Assembly (NCBI GenBank): GCA_050173345.1
Contig: JBFXKW010000001.1
Coordinates: forward strand, 434,001 to 498,000
From: SHWC01 sp050173345
GTDB lineage: Bacteria; Pseudomonadota; Alphaproteobacteria; UBA828
Direction: 5' to 3'
Length of the DNA stretch: 64,000 bases
The notes beneath the pieces are model-generated. The model searched no databases and had not been told where the DNA came from. It was given only the letters and a program-made list of their open reading frames with translations. The translations under genes were made by a program, and so were the position numbers. Below, in pieces: positions 17,495-24,486 of the stretch (the stretch's first letter is position 1; every line of letters begins with the position of its first letter).

Positions 17495-18370
17495 CTATGG
17501 CCGGCGCAGCAGCTCGGCAAGGAACGGCTCCAGCTCGCCGCGCAGCTCCGGCCGCTTCATGGCATAGGCGATCGAGGCCTTGAGGAAGCCCGCCTTGCTG
17601 CCGCAATCGAAGCGCTGCCCCTTGAAGCGCAGGCCGTGGAACGGCGTCGCGCCCAAGAGGCGCGCGAGCGAATCGGTGAGCTGGATCTCGCCGCCGATGC
17701 CGGTCTCCTGCCTGTCGAGCTCGGCGAACACATCCGGCTGGAGGATATAGCGGCCGATGATCGACGCGGTGGAGGGTGCCGCATCGGGCGCCGGCTTCTC
17801 GACCATCCCTTTGATCTCGACCACCTCGCCGTCATCCGAGGCGATGTCGACGATGCCGTAGCGCGCGGTCTGCTCGCGCGGCACGTCGGCCAGCGCGAAG
17901 ACGCAGCCGCCGACCCGCTCGTAGAGCGCGACGAGCTGGGCAAGGCACGGCGTCTCGGCCATCACCAGCTCATCCGCCAGCAGCACGGCGAACGGCTCGT
18001 CGCCGACCAGGTGGCGGGCGCACCAGACCGCATGGCCGAGGCCGAGCGGCTCCTGCTGGCGCGTATAGGCGACGGTGCCCGGCGGCAGCCTGAGCATGCC
18101 GAGCGCGGCGGGATCGTTCTTGCCGCGCGCCGCGAGCAGCGCCTCGAGCTCGGCCGAATGGTCGAAATGGTCCTCGATCGCGCTCTTGCCGCGCCCGGTG
18201 ACGAAGATGAACTCCTCGATGCCGGCCGCCATCGCCTCCTCGACCGCGTACTGGATCAGCGGCTTGTCGACCACGCTGAGCATTTCCTTGGGCGTGGCCT
18301 TGGTCGCCGGCAGGAAGCGGGTGCCCATGCCGCCCACCGGGAAGACGGCCTTCTTGATCGGTCGCGTCAT
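17495..18370 (-). CDS. galU: UTP-glucose-1-phosphate uridylyltransferase
   Basis: Makes UDP-glucose from UTP and glucose 1-phosphate; 291 residues, the usual length. The nucleotide-binding signature GGMGTRFLPATKATPKEML is near the N-terminus, followed by VTGRGKSAIEDHFD, the LADELV metal region, and the substrate loop VEKPAPDAAPS. The ATG at 18370 gives the standard MTRPIKKAVFP start; a TTG four codons earlier is less likely. First gene of the galU-ugd-mutase cluster, 20 bp downstream of the J-protein gene. Confidence 0.96.
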   Translation of the reverse strand: MTRPIKKAVFPVGGMGTRFLPATKATPKEMLSVVDKPLIQYAVEEAMAAGIEEFIFVTGRGKSAIEDHFDHSAELEALLAARGKNDPAALGMLRLPPGTVAYTRQQEPLGLGHAVWCARHLVGDEPFAVLLADELVMAETPCLAQLVALYERVGGCVFALADVPREQTARYGIVDIASDDGEVVEIKGMVEKPAPDAAPSTASIIGRYILQPDVFAELDRQETGIGGEIQLTDSLARLLGATPFHGLRFKGQRFDCGSKAGFLKASIAYAMKRPELRGELEPFLAELLRRP

Positions 18371-18390
18371 GGTGCTCGCCAAGCGACTCG

Positions 18391-19143
18391 CTATTCGCCA
18401 ATGAGGACACGTTTCGCCTCATTTAGCTTGGCGGCGATGTATTTGGAACCGCCATGATCGGGGTGGTTCAGCTTGATCAGGCGGCGCCAGGCGTCCAATA
18501 CCGCCTGGCGGTCGGCGCCCTCGGCCAGGCCGAGGATCTCGAGCGCCTCGGCCCGCGTCATTTTACCGTCGCCTGGTGATGGCCTCTCGGCGCCGCGCTG
18601 CTCGTCCTGCGGCTCGGATTCGCCGGTGCGCCAGTCGGTGCCGAAGGTGCGGTCGAGATAGCTTTCGACCAGGCGCACGGACGGCGGGTCGTCGCGCTGG
18701 CACTCCAGCAGGAGGGTGAGCAGCTCCTCCTTGCCGAGGCTCGAAAGCGGGCGTCCGGCGAAACGGCCGCGCAGCACCTCGCCGGACATTTCTCCGGACT
18801 GATGGTCGAGCGTCATGCGGAGGTAGCTGGTCTCGACGTTCGAGGCCTGACCGGTGCCGGCCTGGGCGCCGCCCGGCCAGCCGCCCGAGGGCGGCCGGCG
18901 CTGGGCGCGAGAGCGCACCCAGCGCATGATCAGGAACGGCACCGCGAAGACCAGGAGCACCGGCAGGAACTGCGGGGCGAAGCGCAGCATGACGAAGGCG
19001 ACCACGACAAAGGCGATGGCGATTGCCGTCCAACGCAGCGCTTTGACGATGGCGGCCGGGTTCGCCCGCGCGAACCAGCGCGCGATCAGGATGCCGACGC
19101 CGAGCGCGACCAGGCCGATGACGACGAGCAGGATCGGAGACAT
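18391..19143 (-). CDS. Tim14/Pam18-like membrane-anchored J-domain protein
   Basis: A 250-residue protein with two or three N-terminal hydrophobic segments (residues 1-24 and ~35-75), a Pro/Gly-rich linker, a central region and a C-terminal half-length J domain (~195-250) with HPD at 227-229. The end, LNHPDHGGSKYIAAKLNEAK, is close to mitochondrial Tim14/Pam18 (HPD-x-GGS-x-YIAAKINEAK). Such proteins are known from alphaproteobacteria and are seen as the ancestral form of the mitochondrial import-motor co-chaperone. It presumably stimulates DnaK at the inner membrane; clients are unknown. It sits between the VWA gene and galU. Confidence 0.88.
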   Translation of the reverse strand: MSPILLVVIGLVALGVGILIARWFARANPAAIVKALRWTAIAIAFVVVAFVMLRFAPQFLPVLLVFAVPFLIMRWVRSRAQRRPPSGGWPGGAQAGTGQASNVETSYLRMTLDHQSGEMSGEVLRGRFAGRPLSSLGKEELLTLLLECQRDDPPSVRLVESYLDRTFGTDWRTGESEPQDEQRGAERPSPGDGKMTRAEALEILGLAEGADRQAVLDAWRRLIKLNHPDHGGSKYIAAKLNEAKRVLIGE

Positions 19144-19242
19144 CGGCGACCTTCGGCGTCGTGGTACCGCGTGACCGACAAGGCGGCATTCGGCAAGAGG
19201 CTAACCCAGCCGGCAACGCCCCGGAAGAACGCGGATGGCCCG

Positions 19243-19983
19243 CTATCCGAGCTGGTGGGTGAGCCGGCGCACCTCTTCGCGCGCGCTCTTGCTGAAATCG
19301 CGCAGCGCGGCGTGCCCGCCGACGGCGTAGATCGCGATCGCCGCCAAGAGGTCGCGGAGCAGCCTCGGGCTCGACGAATCGAAGCTGAGATAGGCGCCGC
19401 GCGTCAGCCGCGCGATGTGCCGAAACGTTTCGGCGGCGACCGGATCGTTGCCTTCATGGAAGACGAAGACCGGGATGCCGAGCAGACCGAGCTCGCCCGC
19501 CAGCGCCTTCAGCCCGTCGGGAATCTCTTCCATGCTGTCACCGACATAGACCAGCGCGTTGATCCGATGCCGCTTCGCTTCTTCCACGGCGTGCGCGAGC
19601 ACGCGCTCGATCTGGGTCAGCCCGCGCTCGCAGCGCACCCCCGCCATATAGTCGATGAGCGAGCGGGAGTCGTTCACCCAGGGCGAGGCGCGGAACTCCG
19701 CCATGCCGCGGAAATAGGCGAGCTGGACCGCGAGACCGCCGAGCGAGGCGGTGGCGGCGAACATCTCGCCCTGGATGTCGCAGGCCCGATCCCAGGTCGG
19801 CTGGCGGCTCGCGGTCGCGTCGAGCGCGAACAGCAGCCGGCCCTTGGGCTGGGCGGGCTGGCCTTTATGAGCCGGCAGCCGCGCCGCGGCCCGCAGGAAG
19901 GCATCGACCTCGGCGTTCTTCCCGGCCTGCTCGGCGGGCAGCTCGGACCGGGGCCGGTCGCCCGGCCGTATCGTCCTCGACAT
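19243..19983 (-). CDS. VWA-domain protein of unknown function
   Basis: A 246-residue cytosolic protein with a von Willebrand factor A-like fold. LLFALDATAS supplies a MIDAS-like D55-x-T57-x-S59 in place of DxSxS, NALVYVGDSMEE is the next core strand, and GIPVFVFHEGND a later one. It has no signal peptide or membrane segment. The neighbour on the same strand is the Tim14-like gene, 99 bp downstream. It may act as a metal-dependent protein-binding adaptor, but the partner is unknown. Confidence 0.8.
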   Translation of the reverse strand: MSRTIRPGDRPRSELPAEQAGKNAEVDAFLRAAARLPAHKGQPAQPKGRLLFALDATASRQPTWDRACDIQGEMFAATASLGGLAVQLAYFRGMAEFRASPWVNDSRSLIDYMAGVRCERGLTQIERVLAHAVEEAKRHRINALVYVGDSMEEIPDGLKALAGELGLLGIPVFVFHEGNDPVAAETFRHIARLTRGAYLSFDSSSPRLLRDLLAAIAIYAVGGHAALRDFSKSAREEVRRLTHQLG

Positions 19984-20069
19984 CAGTGGGTTAGGCCTGT
20001 GCTCGTGGGTTAACCATCAAGCACATAAGGGTTCGGGCAACCGAAGCCAAGGGCGATTGCCGCGCGAAG

Positions 20070-20164
20070 GGGCCGTCTCGGCCCTCACCCGCCACGTGAG
20101 TGGCGGACAAAAGTCAATCTAAAATATCAGACATATATAACTAGATATTGTTTTTACGCCTATT
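20070..20164 (-). promoter_or_regulatory. AT-rich tract and two hairpins upstream of the VWA gene
   Basis: The 181-bp gap has a conspicuously AT-rich segment (about 20111-20160), likely to hold the VWA promoter although no clean -35/-10 pair can be fixed. Downstream of it on the minus strand are two hairpins: CCGCCAC/GTGGCGG (20089-20106) and GGGCCG/CGGCCC (about 20070-20084). Neither has a T run. If transcription begins in the AT-rich segment, the leader would be about 130 nt and structured. Confidence 0.3.
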
Positions 20165-20506
20165 TCAGGGACGCACACCTGCGATCATGGCGAGGAGGCT
20201 GCGGCGCCGCAGCGGCTGAGGGCTGTGTGCCGGCGCTTCCGACACCTTATCCGATGCCGGCGCGTCGGTGCGCACCCGGTTGGCCGAAGCGGCGGACGAG
20301 GGAAGCCGGAATACCGTGTGCTCGCGATACAGCTTGGCGCTGTCGTCGAAGGCCTCCTTGACCACCTTGACGCCGACGCATTGGCGCCGGTCGAAATACT
20401 CGTGCGCCTCCGCGATCGCCTGCTCTTCCGAGCGGCAGCGGCTTTGGATCGTCCAGCGGCCCTGCTTCAAGGTCTGCACTTCGTACATTTCGGCCCTGCT
20501 CGACAT
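20165..20506 (-). CDS. Small hypothetical protein
   Basis: A 113-residue soluble product, not assigned to a named family. The N-terminal ~65 residues are well ordered (MYEVQTLKQGRWTIQSRC, then EAHEYFDRRQCVGVKVVKEA and YREHTVFRL), looking like an alternating alpha/beta domain. The C-terminal ~45 residues are Ala/Ser/Pro-rich and end in RRRSLLAMIAGVRP. The start at 20506 is chosen because AAGGAG lies 7 nt upstream. I recall similar short proteins in Rhodospirillales but know no function. Confidence 0.75.
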   Translation of the reverse strand: MSSRAEMYEVQTLKQGRWTIQSRCRSEEQAIAEAHEYFDRRQCVGVKVVKEAFDDSAKLYREHTVFRLPSSAASANRVRTDAPASDKVSEAPAHSPQPLRRRSLLAMIAGVRP

Positions 20507-20703
20507 GAGCAAACTCCTTGGCGATTCACCGGCTGATCGCCCAGCAACCAACAACCCACTCGCCGCGTTCCCTGCGCTCCCCCAGCAATCAAGGACGGCA
20601 GGAACGCGCCGAGGCGGCTCCAGACAGTGTCAGACAGGGATTAACGAAGCGTTTTCGGCCGGTTGCGATACGGTAACGAGACCGCGCGGCAGGCGCCGCC
20701 GGC
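20507..20703. other. Intergenic region upstream of the small hypothetical gene
   Basis: A 197-bp gap between the nucleoside hydrolase stop and the small gene. It contains the Shine-Dalgarno of the small gene (20514-20519) and a loose inverted repeat GGCGAT/ATCGCC (20520-20541) just upstream of it. No terminator with a T run and no convincing promoter is visible. Confidence 0.3.
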
Positions 20704-21642
20704 TCAGGGCAGCCTCGCCATGCGCTCGGCGATCAGCCCGAAATAGGCCTCGGCGTCGATGCGTTCGAGCACGGTGGCGTTGGCGGCCCGGCCGTCCCGG
20801 CAATGCGGGTCGCACACGGTGCGGCCGAGGGTCAGGCCGCTCGCGGTCTCGATGTCGACCCGCATCGGCCTTCCCTCGAAGATTTCCGGGCGCATCAGGT
20901 AGGCGATCACGCAGGGGTCGTGCAGCGGCGCGCCCTCGGCGCTCCGGCCGACCGCGGCATAGCGCGCCGAAAAAAACCTCAGCATGCCGGCGACCGCCCG
21001 GGCCGCGCCGGTGCCGGAAGCGGCGATGCGCTCGATCCGCTCGGGCGTCGCCTTGGCCTGATGGGTGACGTCGAGCCCGATCATGGTGAGCGACAGGCCC
21101 GCGCCGAAGACGACCGAAGCGGCATGCGGATCGACCAGGATGTTGAACTCGGCCGAGGCGGTGATGTTGCCATACCCGATCGCGCCGCCCATCAGGACCA
21201 GCCGGTCGAGCTTGGAGGCGATGTCGGGCGCCATCACGAGCGCGGCCGCGAGGTTGGTGAGCGGGCCGAGCGTGGCGAGCGTGACCGGCCGCTCCGCGCC
21301 GCGCAGCGTCTCGATCAGCCAGACCACGGCGTGCGCGGGGTCGAGCGGCGCGGTGGGCTCCGGCAGCTCGGCGCCGTCGATGCCGAGCTTGCCGTGGATG
21401 TGCTCGGCGGTGGTCGGCGGCAGCAGCATGGGGCGCGGGCAGCCGGCGAACACCGGAACCTCCAGGCGGCCGGCCAGCTCGCGGATCACGCGCGCGTTGT
21501 AGGCGGTGCGCGAGATCGGCACGTTGCCGGCGACCGCGCAAATCCCGAGCAGGTCGAACATCTCGGGGCTCGCCATGGCGAGCAGGAGCGCGACCGCGTC
21601 GTCCTGGCCCGGGTCGCAATCGATGATCAGCGGCTGCGCCAT
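20704..21642 (-). CDS. Nucleoside hydrolase (IunH-type)
   Basis: Hydrolyses the N-glycosidic bond of ribonucleosides for salvage; 312 residues. The Ca2+-binding signature D8-x-D10-P-G-x-D14-D15-A is at the N-terminus, with GPLTNLA and the MGGA-x(5-6)-ITASAEFNI segment typical of the family and a late LHDPCVIAYL motif carrying an active-site Asp region. Base preference cannot be read. It follows the DUF2182 gene with a 9-bp gap, so it may be co-transcribed with that metal-handling pair without being functionally linked. Confidence 0.93.
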   Translation of the reverse strand: MAQPLIIDCDPGQDDAVALLLAMASPEMFDLLGICAVAGNVPISRTAYNARVIRELAGRLEVPVFAGCPRPMLLPPTTAEHIHGKLGIDGAELPEPTAPLDPAHAVVWLIETLRGAERPVTLATLGPLTNLAAALVMAPDIASKLDRLVLMGGAIGYGNITASAEFNILVDPHAASVVFGAGLSLTMIGLDVTHQAKATPERIERIAASGTGAARAVAGMLRFFSARYAAVGRSAEGAPLHDPCVIAYLMRPEIFEGRPMRVDIETASGLTLGRTVCDPHCRDGRAANATVLERIDAEAYFGLIAERMARLP

Positions 21643-21651
21643 GGCCGTGCC

Positions 21652-22524
21652 TCAGCCCGCGACGATCAGGTAGACGCCGGCGCCGAGCATGGCCGCGCCG
21701 CCCGCGCGCGCGACCCACTCGCCCTTGGGCGCCAGCTTCTCGACGAGCACGAAGGCGGCGAGCGCGCCGAGCCAGGGCAGCGACATCACGCCGAACACGA
21801 ACATGAGCGCCATCAGCATCCAGCAGCAGCCGATGCAGAAGAGGCCGTGCTCGAAGCCCATGCGCACGCCGCCCAAGCGCCCCGGCCGCCAACGGCTCAT
21901 GAAATAGCCGAAGGGCGAGCGGCATTTGGCGAGGCAGGCGGATTTGAGCGGGGTCCACTGGTAGACGCCGGCCGCGATCAAGACCGCGCCGCCGATCGAA
22001 CCGTTTCGGATCGCCATCTCGTGCCCCGCCAGCACGCCCTCCTGTAACCCAACCGTCGCTGCCGCGGCGACCAGCGAGAAGCCGGCCCAGGCCAGGAGGT
22101 AGCCGAGCGCGAATGCCCAGGGGCCGAGCCAGGCCGCGCCGGAAGCATCGGCGCGGCCCCGGTTCATCCGGGCGGCGATCATGATCATCGGGCTCGCGCT
22201 CGGCAGCATCATGCCGATCATCATGACGACCCACATCGCGGCGAGCAGGCCGAAGGAGAGCGGCGCCATGGTCATCTGCGGCGCGTTCTCCGGCATGGCC
22301 ATGCCCGGCATGTCGGCCATGTTCTCCATCGCCATGCCGGCGTGCTCCATCACGCCTCCGGCATCGGGCGGCGCGGCCATCGGCATCTCGAAATAGGCGA
22401 GGTAGAGCCAGGCCAGGGCGATGATGAGCCCGAGGCACGAAACGATGGCGATCTGTTCGTAGCGGCGCATCCGGGCCGAGGGCGGCGCGGGATCTGCCGC
22501 CACGCCGCCTTGAACCCCGCTCAT
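21652..22524 (-). CDS. DUF2182 integral membrane protein, Met-rich
   Basis: A 290-residue protein of DUF2182/COG5486, described as a predicted metal-binding membrane protein. The first membrane segment spans ~24-45. The following loop (47-88) has 11 Met and one His in about 40 residues (for example HAGMAMENMADMPGMAM). Then come the family segments MWVVMMIGMMLPSASP, CLAKCRSPFGYF and FEHGLFCIGCCWMLM with paired Cys. Met-rich extracytoplasmic loops and paired Cys are features of copper proteins. The start at 22524 has GGGAAG just upstream. It is 28 bp after the DUF1326 gene. Confidence 0.9.
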   Translation of the reverse strand: MSGVQGGVAADPAPPSARMRRYEQIAIVSCLGLIIALAWLYLAYFEMPMAAPPDAGGVMEHAGMAMENMADMPGMAMPENAPQMTMAPLSFGLLAAMWVVMMIGMMLPSASPMIMIAARMNRGRADASGAAWLGPWAFALGYLLAWAGFSLVAAAATVGLQEGVLAGHEMAIRNGSIGGAVLIAAGVYQWTPLKSACLAKCRSPFGYFMSRWRPGRLGGVRMGFEHGLFCIGCCWMLMALMFVFGVMSLPWLGALAAFVLVEKLAPKGEWVARAGGAAMLGAGVYLIVAG

Positions 22525-22552
22525 CGCTTCCCTGCCTTCCCGGAAGCGCGGG

Positions 22553-23176
22553 TCAGGCCGAGGCCCAGCTGAACGGCGCGAAGTGGGCGTTGTGCCCGCG
22601 CGACGGTTCGTCCCATTCGATGCCGAGTGCGTGGATGCGGCTGCGTGTGCCGCGTGCGAGCGCGAGGCGCGTGTTGGCCGGATGGCCGGCATTGTCGATA
22701 TAGATCGGCTTGCCCGGCGCCGGCAGGCTCTCGACGCCCTCGCCGTGCTGCTCGAGCAGGTCCGGCACCTTGATCGAGAACGCCATCTTCTTCTTCTCGA
22801 TCTGGAACTGGCCGCGCACGCTGCCGGCGTGCGTGCCGACCAGCGGCGCCATCATCGCCATCGGGCCGCCGACCTTGCCCGAGCAGATCGTCTCGATCGC
22901 CTCGGCCTGCTTCGCCGTCGCGTTGTCGTCGATGATCAGCCCGACCCGCCAATTGCCGTCGCCCATCGGGCCGGGCGTGTAGCCGAGCACCGCGAAGGCA
23001 AGGCCGTCGAGCGCGAGCTTGCCGTAATTGCCCTTCTTGATCTGGAACACCATGGAGACCTTGCATTCGCCGCCGGTCGGCTCCGCCTCCATGCGGGTGA
23101 GGATGCACGGGCAGAGATAATCACAGCTACAGGTCTCAAAGTAGTCGCCCTTGAGTGCCCACGGGGTCTTCGCCAT
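22553..23176 (-). CDS. DUF1326 domain protein
   Basis: A 207-residue protein of the DUF1326 family, function unknown. The hallmark is the N-terminal cysteine cluster CSCDYLCPC (Cys16, 18, 22, 24), which looks able to bind a metal or form disulfides; a further Cys is in GECKVSM. It has no signal peptide. DUF1326 genes are frequently next to DUF2182 genes, as here, supporting a joint role in metal handling. The substrate metal is unproven; copper is my guess from the partner's Met-rich loop. Confidence 0.92.
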   Translation of the reverse strand: MAKTPWALKGDYFETCSCDYLCPCILTRMEAEPTGGECKVSMVFQIKKGNYGKLALDGLAFAVLGYTPGPMGDGNWRVGLIIDDNATAKQAEAIETICSGKVGGPMAMMAPLVGTHAGSVRGQFQIEKKKMAFSIKVPDLLEQHGEGVESLPAPGKPIYIDNAGHPANTRLALARGTRSRIHALGIEWDEPSRGHNAHFAPFSWASA

Positions 23177-23242
23177 CGCCCTGCCCTCCCTGCCTTGGCC
23201 CGCGCCGATCCTAGCACGGCCGGGGCCGCGGGCGAATCGCGC

Positions 23243-23686
23243 TCAGAGCAGGCCGAGCGCGCGGAGCTCGGCGATCAGCTTCGGCGGCATCGCGTCGGCA
23301 TTGCCGCGCGCCCTGCCGTCGAGGTCGCGCGGCGCGTCTTCCGCAGCGAAATAACGCCAGCCTTGATGCGGCCGCCGCGGCGTCGGCAGGACGTCGACGA
23401 CCTTGGGGTCGAGCACCAGCGCGCAGGCCGGCTCGCCCTCCTCGTCCAGCGCCGGCTCGATCGCCAGGATGCGCTGCCGGCACAGGATCTGATGCCGGAT
23501 GATCCAATAGAGCGAGCCGCCGTCCAGCACTTCCTCGGCGCGCTTCGGCGCGAAGCGGGTGACGTGCTGCAGGCGCGGCCGCTTCTGGCCCTCCGCGCGC
23601 AATTTGGCAAGCCGCCGCTTCTGCCAGCCGCGCAGATAGGCGACGCTATCGCAGCCGACCGCGACCTTGATCAGATGCAGGGCCAC
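23243..23686 (-). CDS. DUF1489 family protein
   Basis: A 147-residue conserved alphaproteobacterial protein of DUF1489, function unknown. Visible family sequence is HLIKVAVGCDSV, RGWQKRR, the central GGSLYWIIRHQILCRQRI and GWRYFAAEDAPRDL. It is basic with no membrane segment, which would suit a nucleic-acid or protein-binding role, but nothing more can be said. The start codon is GTG. It lies 9 bp downstream of the enoyl-CoA hydratase gene on the same strand. Confidence 0.86.
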   Translation of the reverse strand: MALHLIKVAVGCDSVAYLRGWQKRRLAKLRAEGQKRPRLQHVTRFAPKRAEEVLDGGSLYWIIRHQILCRQRILAIEPALDEEGEPACALVLDPKVVDVLPTPRRPHQGWRYFAAEDAPRDLDGRARGNADAMPPKLIAELRALGLL

Positions 23687-23695
23687 CGCTCGGGC

Positions 23696-24481
23696 TCAGG
23701 CTTGCCATGCGGGCTTGCGCTTCTCGAGGAACGCGCTCATGCCCTCGCGCGCTTCGGCCGAGGCGCGGACCCGCGCGATGCGCCGCGAGGTCTCGGCCGC
23801 GAGGCTGTCGTCGATCGGGCGGCCGCGCACGGCGCCGATCAGCGACTTCACCTCGGCGAGCGCCTCGGGCCCGCCCTTCAGGAGCTGCTTCACCAGGGCG
23901 TCGCCGCGCACCTGGAGCGCCTCGTCGGGCACCACGTCATGCACCAGGCCGATCCGCTCGGCCTCGTCCGCCTCGATGCGTTCGGCGGTCAGGAAGTAGC
24001 GGTTGGCGCGCCTGACCCCGATCGCGTTGATGACGAACGGGCTGATCACGGCCGGCACCAGCCCGATGCGCACTTCGGAGATCGAGAAGGTCGCGCTCTT
24101 GGCGGCGATCGCGATGTCGCAGGCGCACACCAGGCCGACACCGCCCGCGATCGTGGCGCCCTGGACGAGGGCGACGGTCGGCTTCGGGATCGAATCGAGC
24201 AGATAGAGCATCTCGGCGAGCGCGGCTGCATCGGCGCGGTTCTGCTCCTCGGTGAAGCCGGCCATGCGGGTCATGTAGTTGAGGTCGGCGCCGGCGCAGA
24301 AGCTCTTGCCGCGCGCGGCGATCACGACGACGCGCACGTCGCTGTCGTTCGCGATCAGGCGCAGCTCGCGGGTCAGCTTCGCGATCAGCTCGTCGTCGAA
24401 TGCGTTGTGAACCTCGGGACGGTTGAGCGTGATCGTGGCGATCTCACCGTCTTGCGTGAGCAGAATCGAACCTTCGGGCAT
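23696..24481 (-). CDS. Enoyl-CoA hydratase, probable methylglutaconyl-CoA hydratase
   Basis: A crotonase-family enzyme of 261 residues. CoA and oxyanion-hole motifs are AARGKSFCAGADLNYM and ATIAGGVGLVCACDIAI; the S-E-V-R-IGLVPA segment carries one catalytic acidic position. The gene starts 5 bp after the methylcrotonyl-CoA carboxylase beta gene, so the likely reaction is hydration of 3-methylglutaconyl-CoA to HMG-CoA in leucine breakdown (LiuC type). A broader enoyl-CoA hydratase is possible. Confidence 0.9.
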   Translation of the reverse strand: MPEGSILLTQDGEIATITLNRPEVHNAFDDELIAKLTRELRLIANDSDVRVVVIAARGKSFCAGADLNYMTRMAGFTEEQNRADAAALAEMLYLLDSIPKPTVALVQGATIAGGVGLVCACDIAIAAKSATFSISEVRIGLVPAVISPFVINAIGVRRANRYFLTAERIEADEAERIGLVHDVVPDEALQVRGDALVKQLLKGGPEALAEVKSLIGAVRGRPIDDSLAAETSRRIARVRASAEAREGMSAFLEKRKPAWQA

Positions 24482-24486
24482 GGTGG

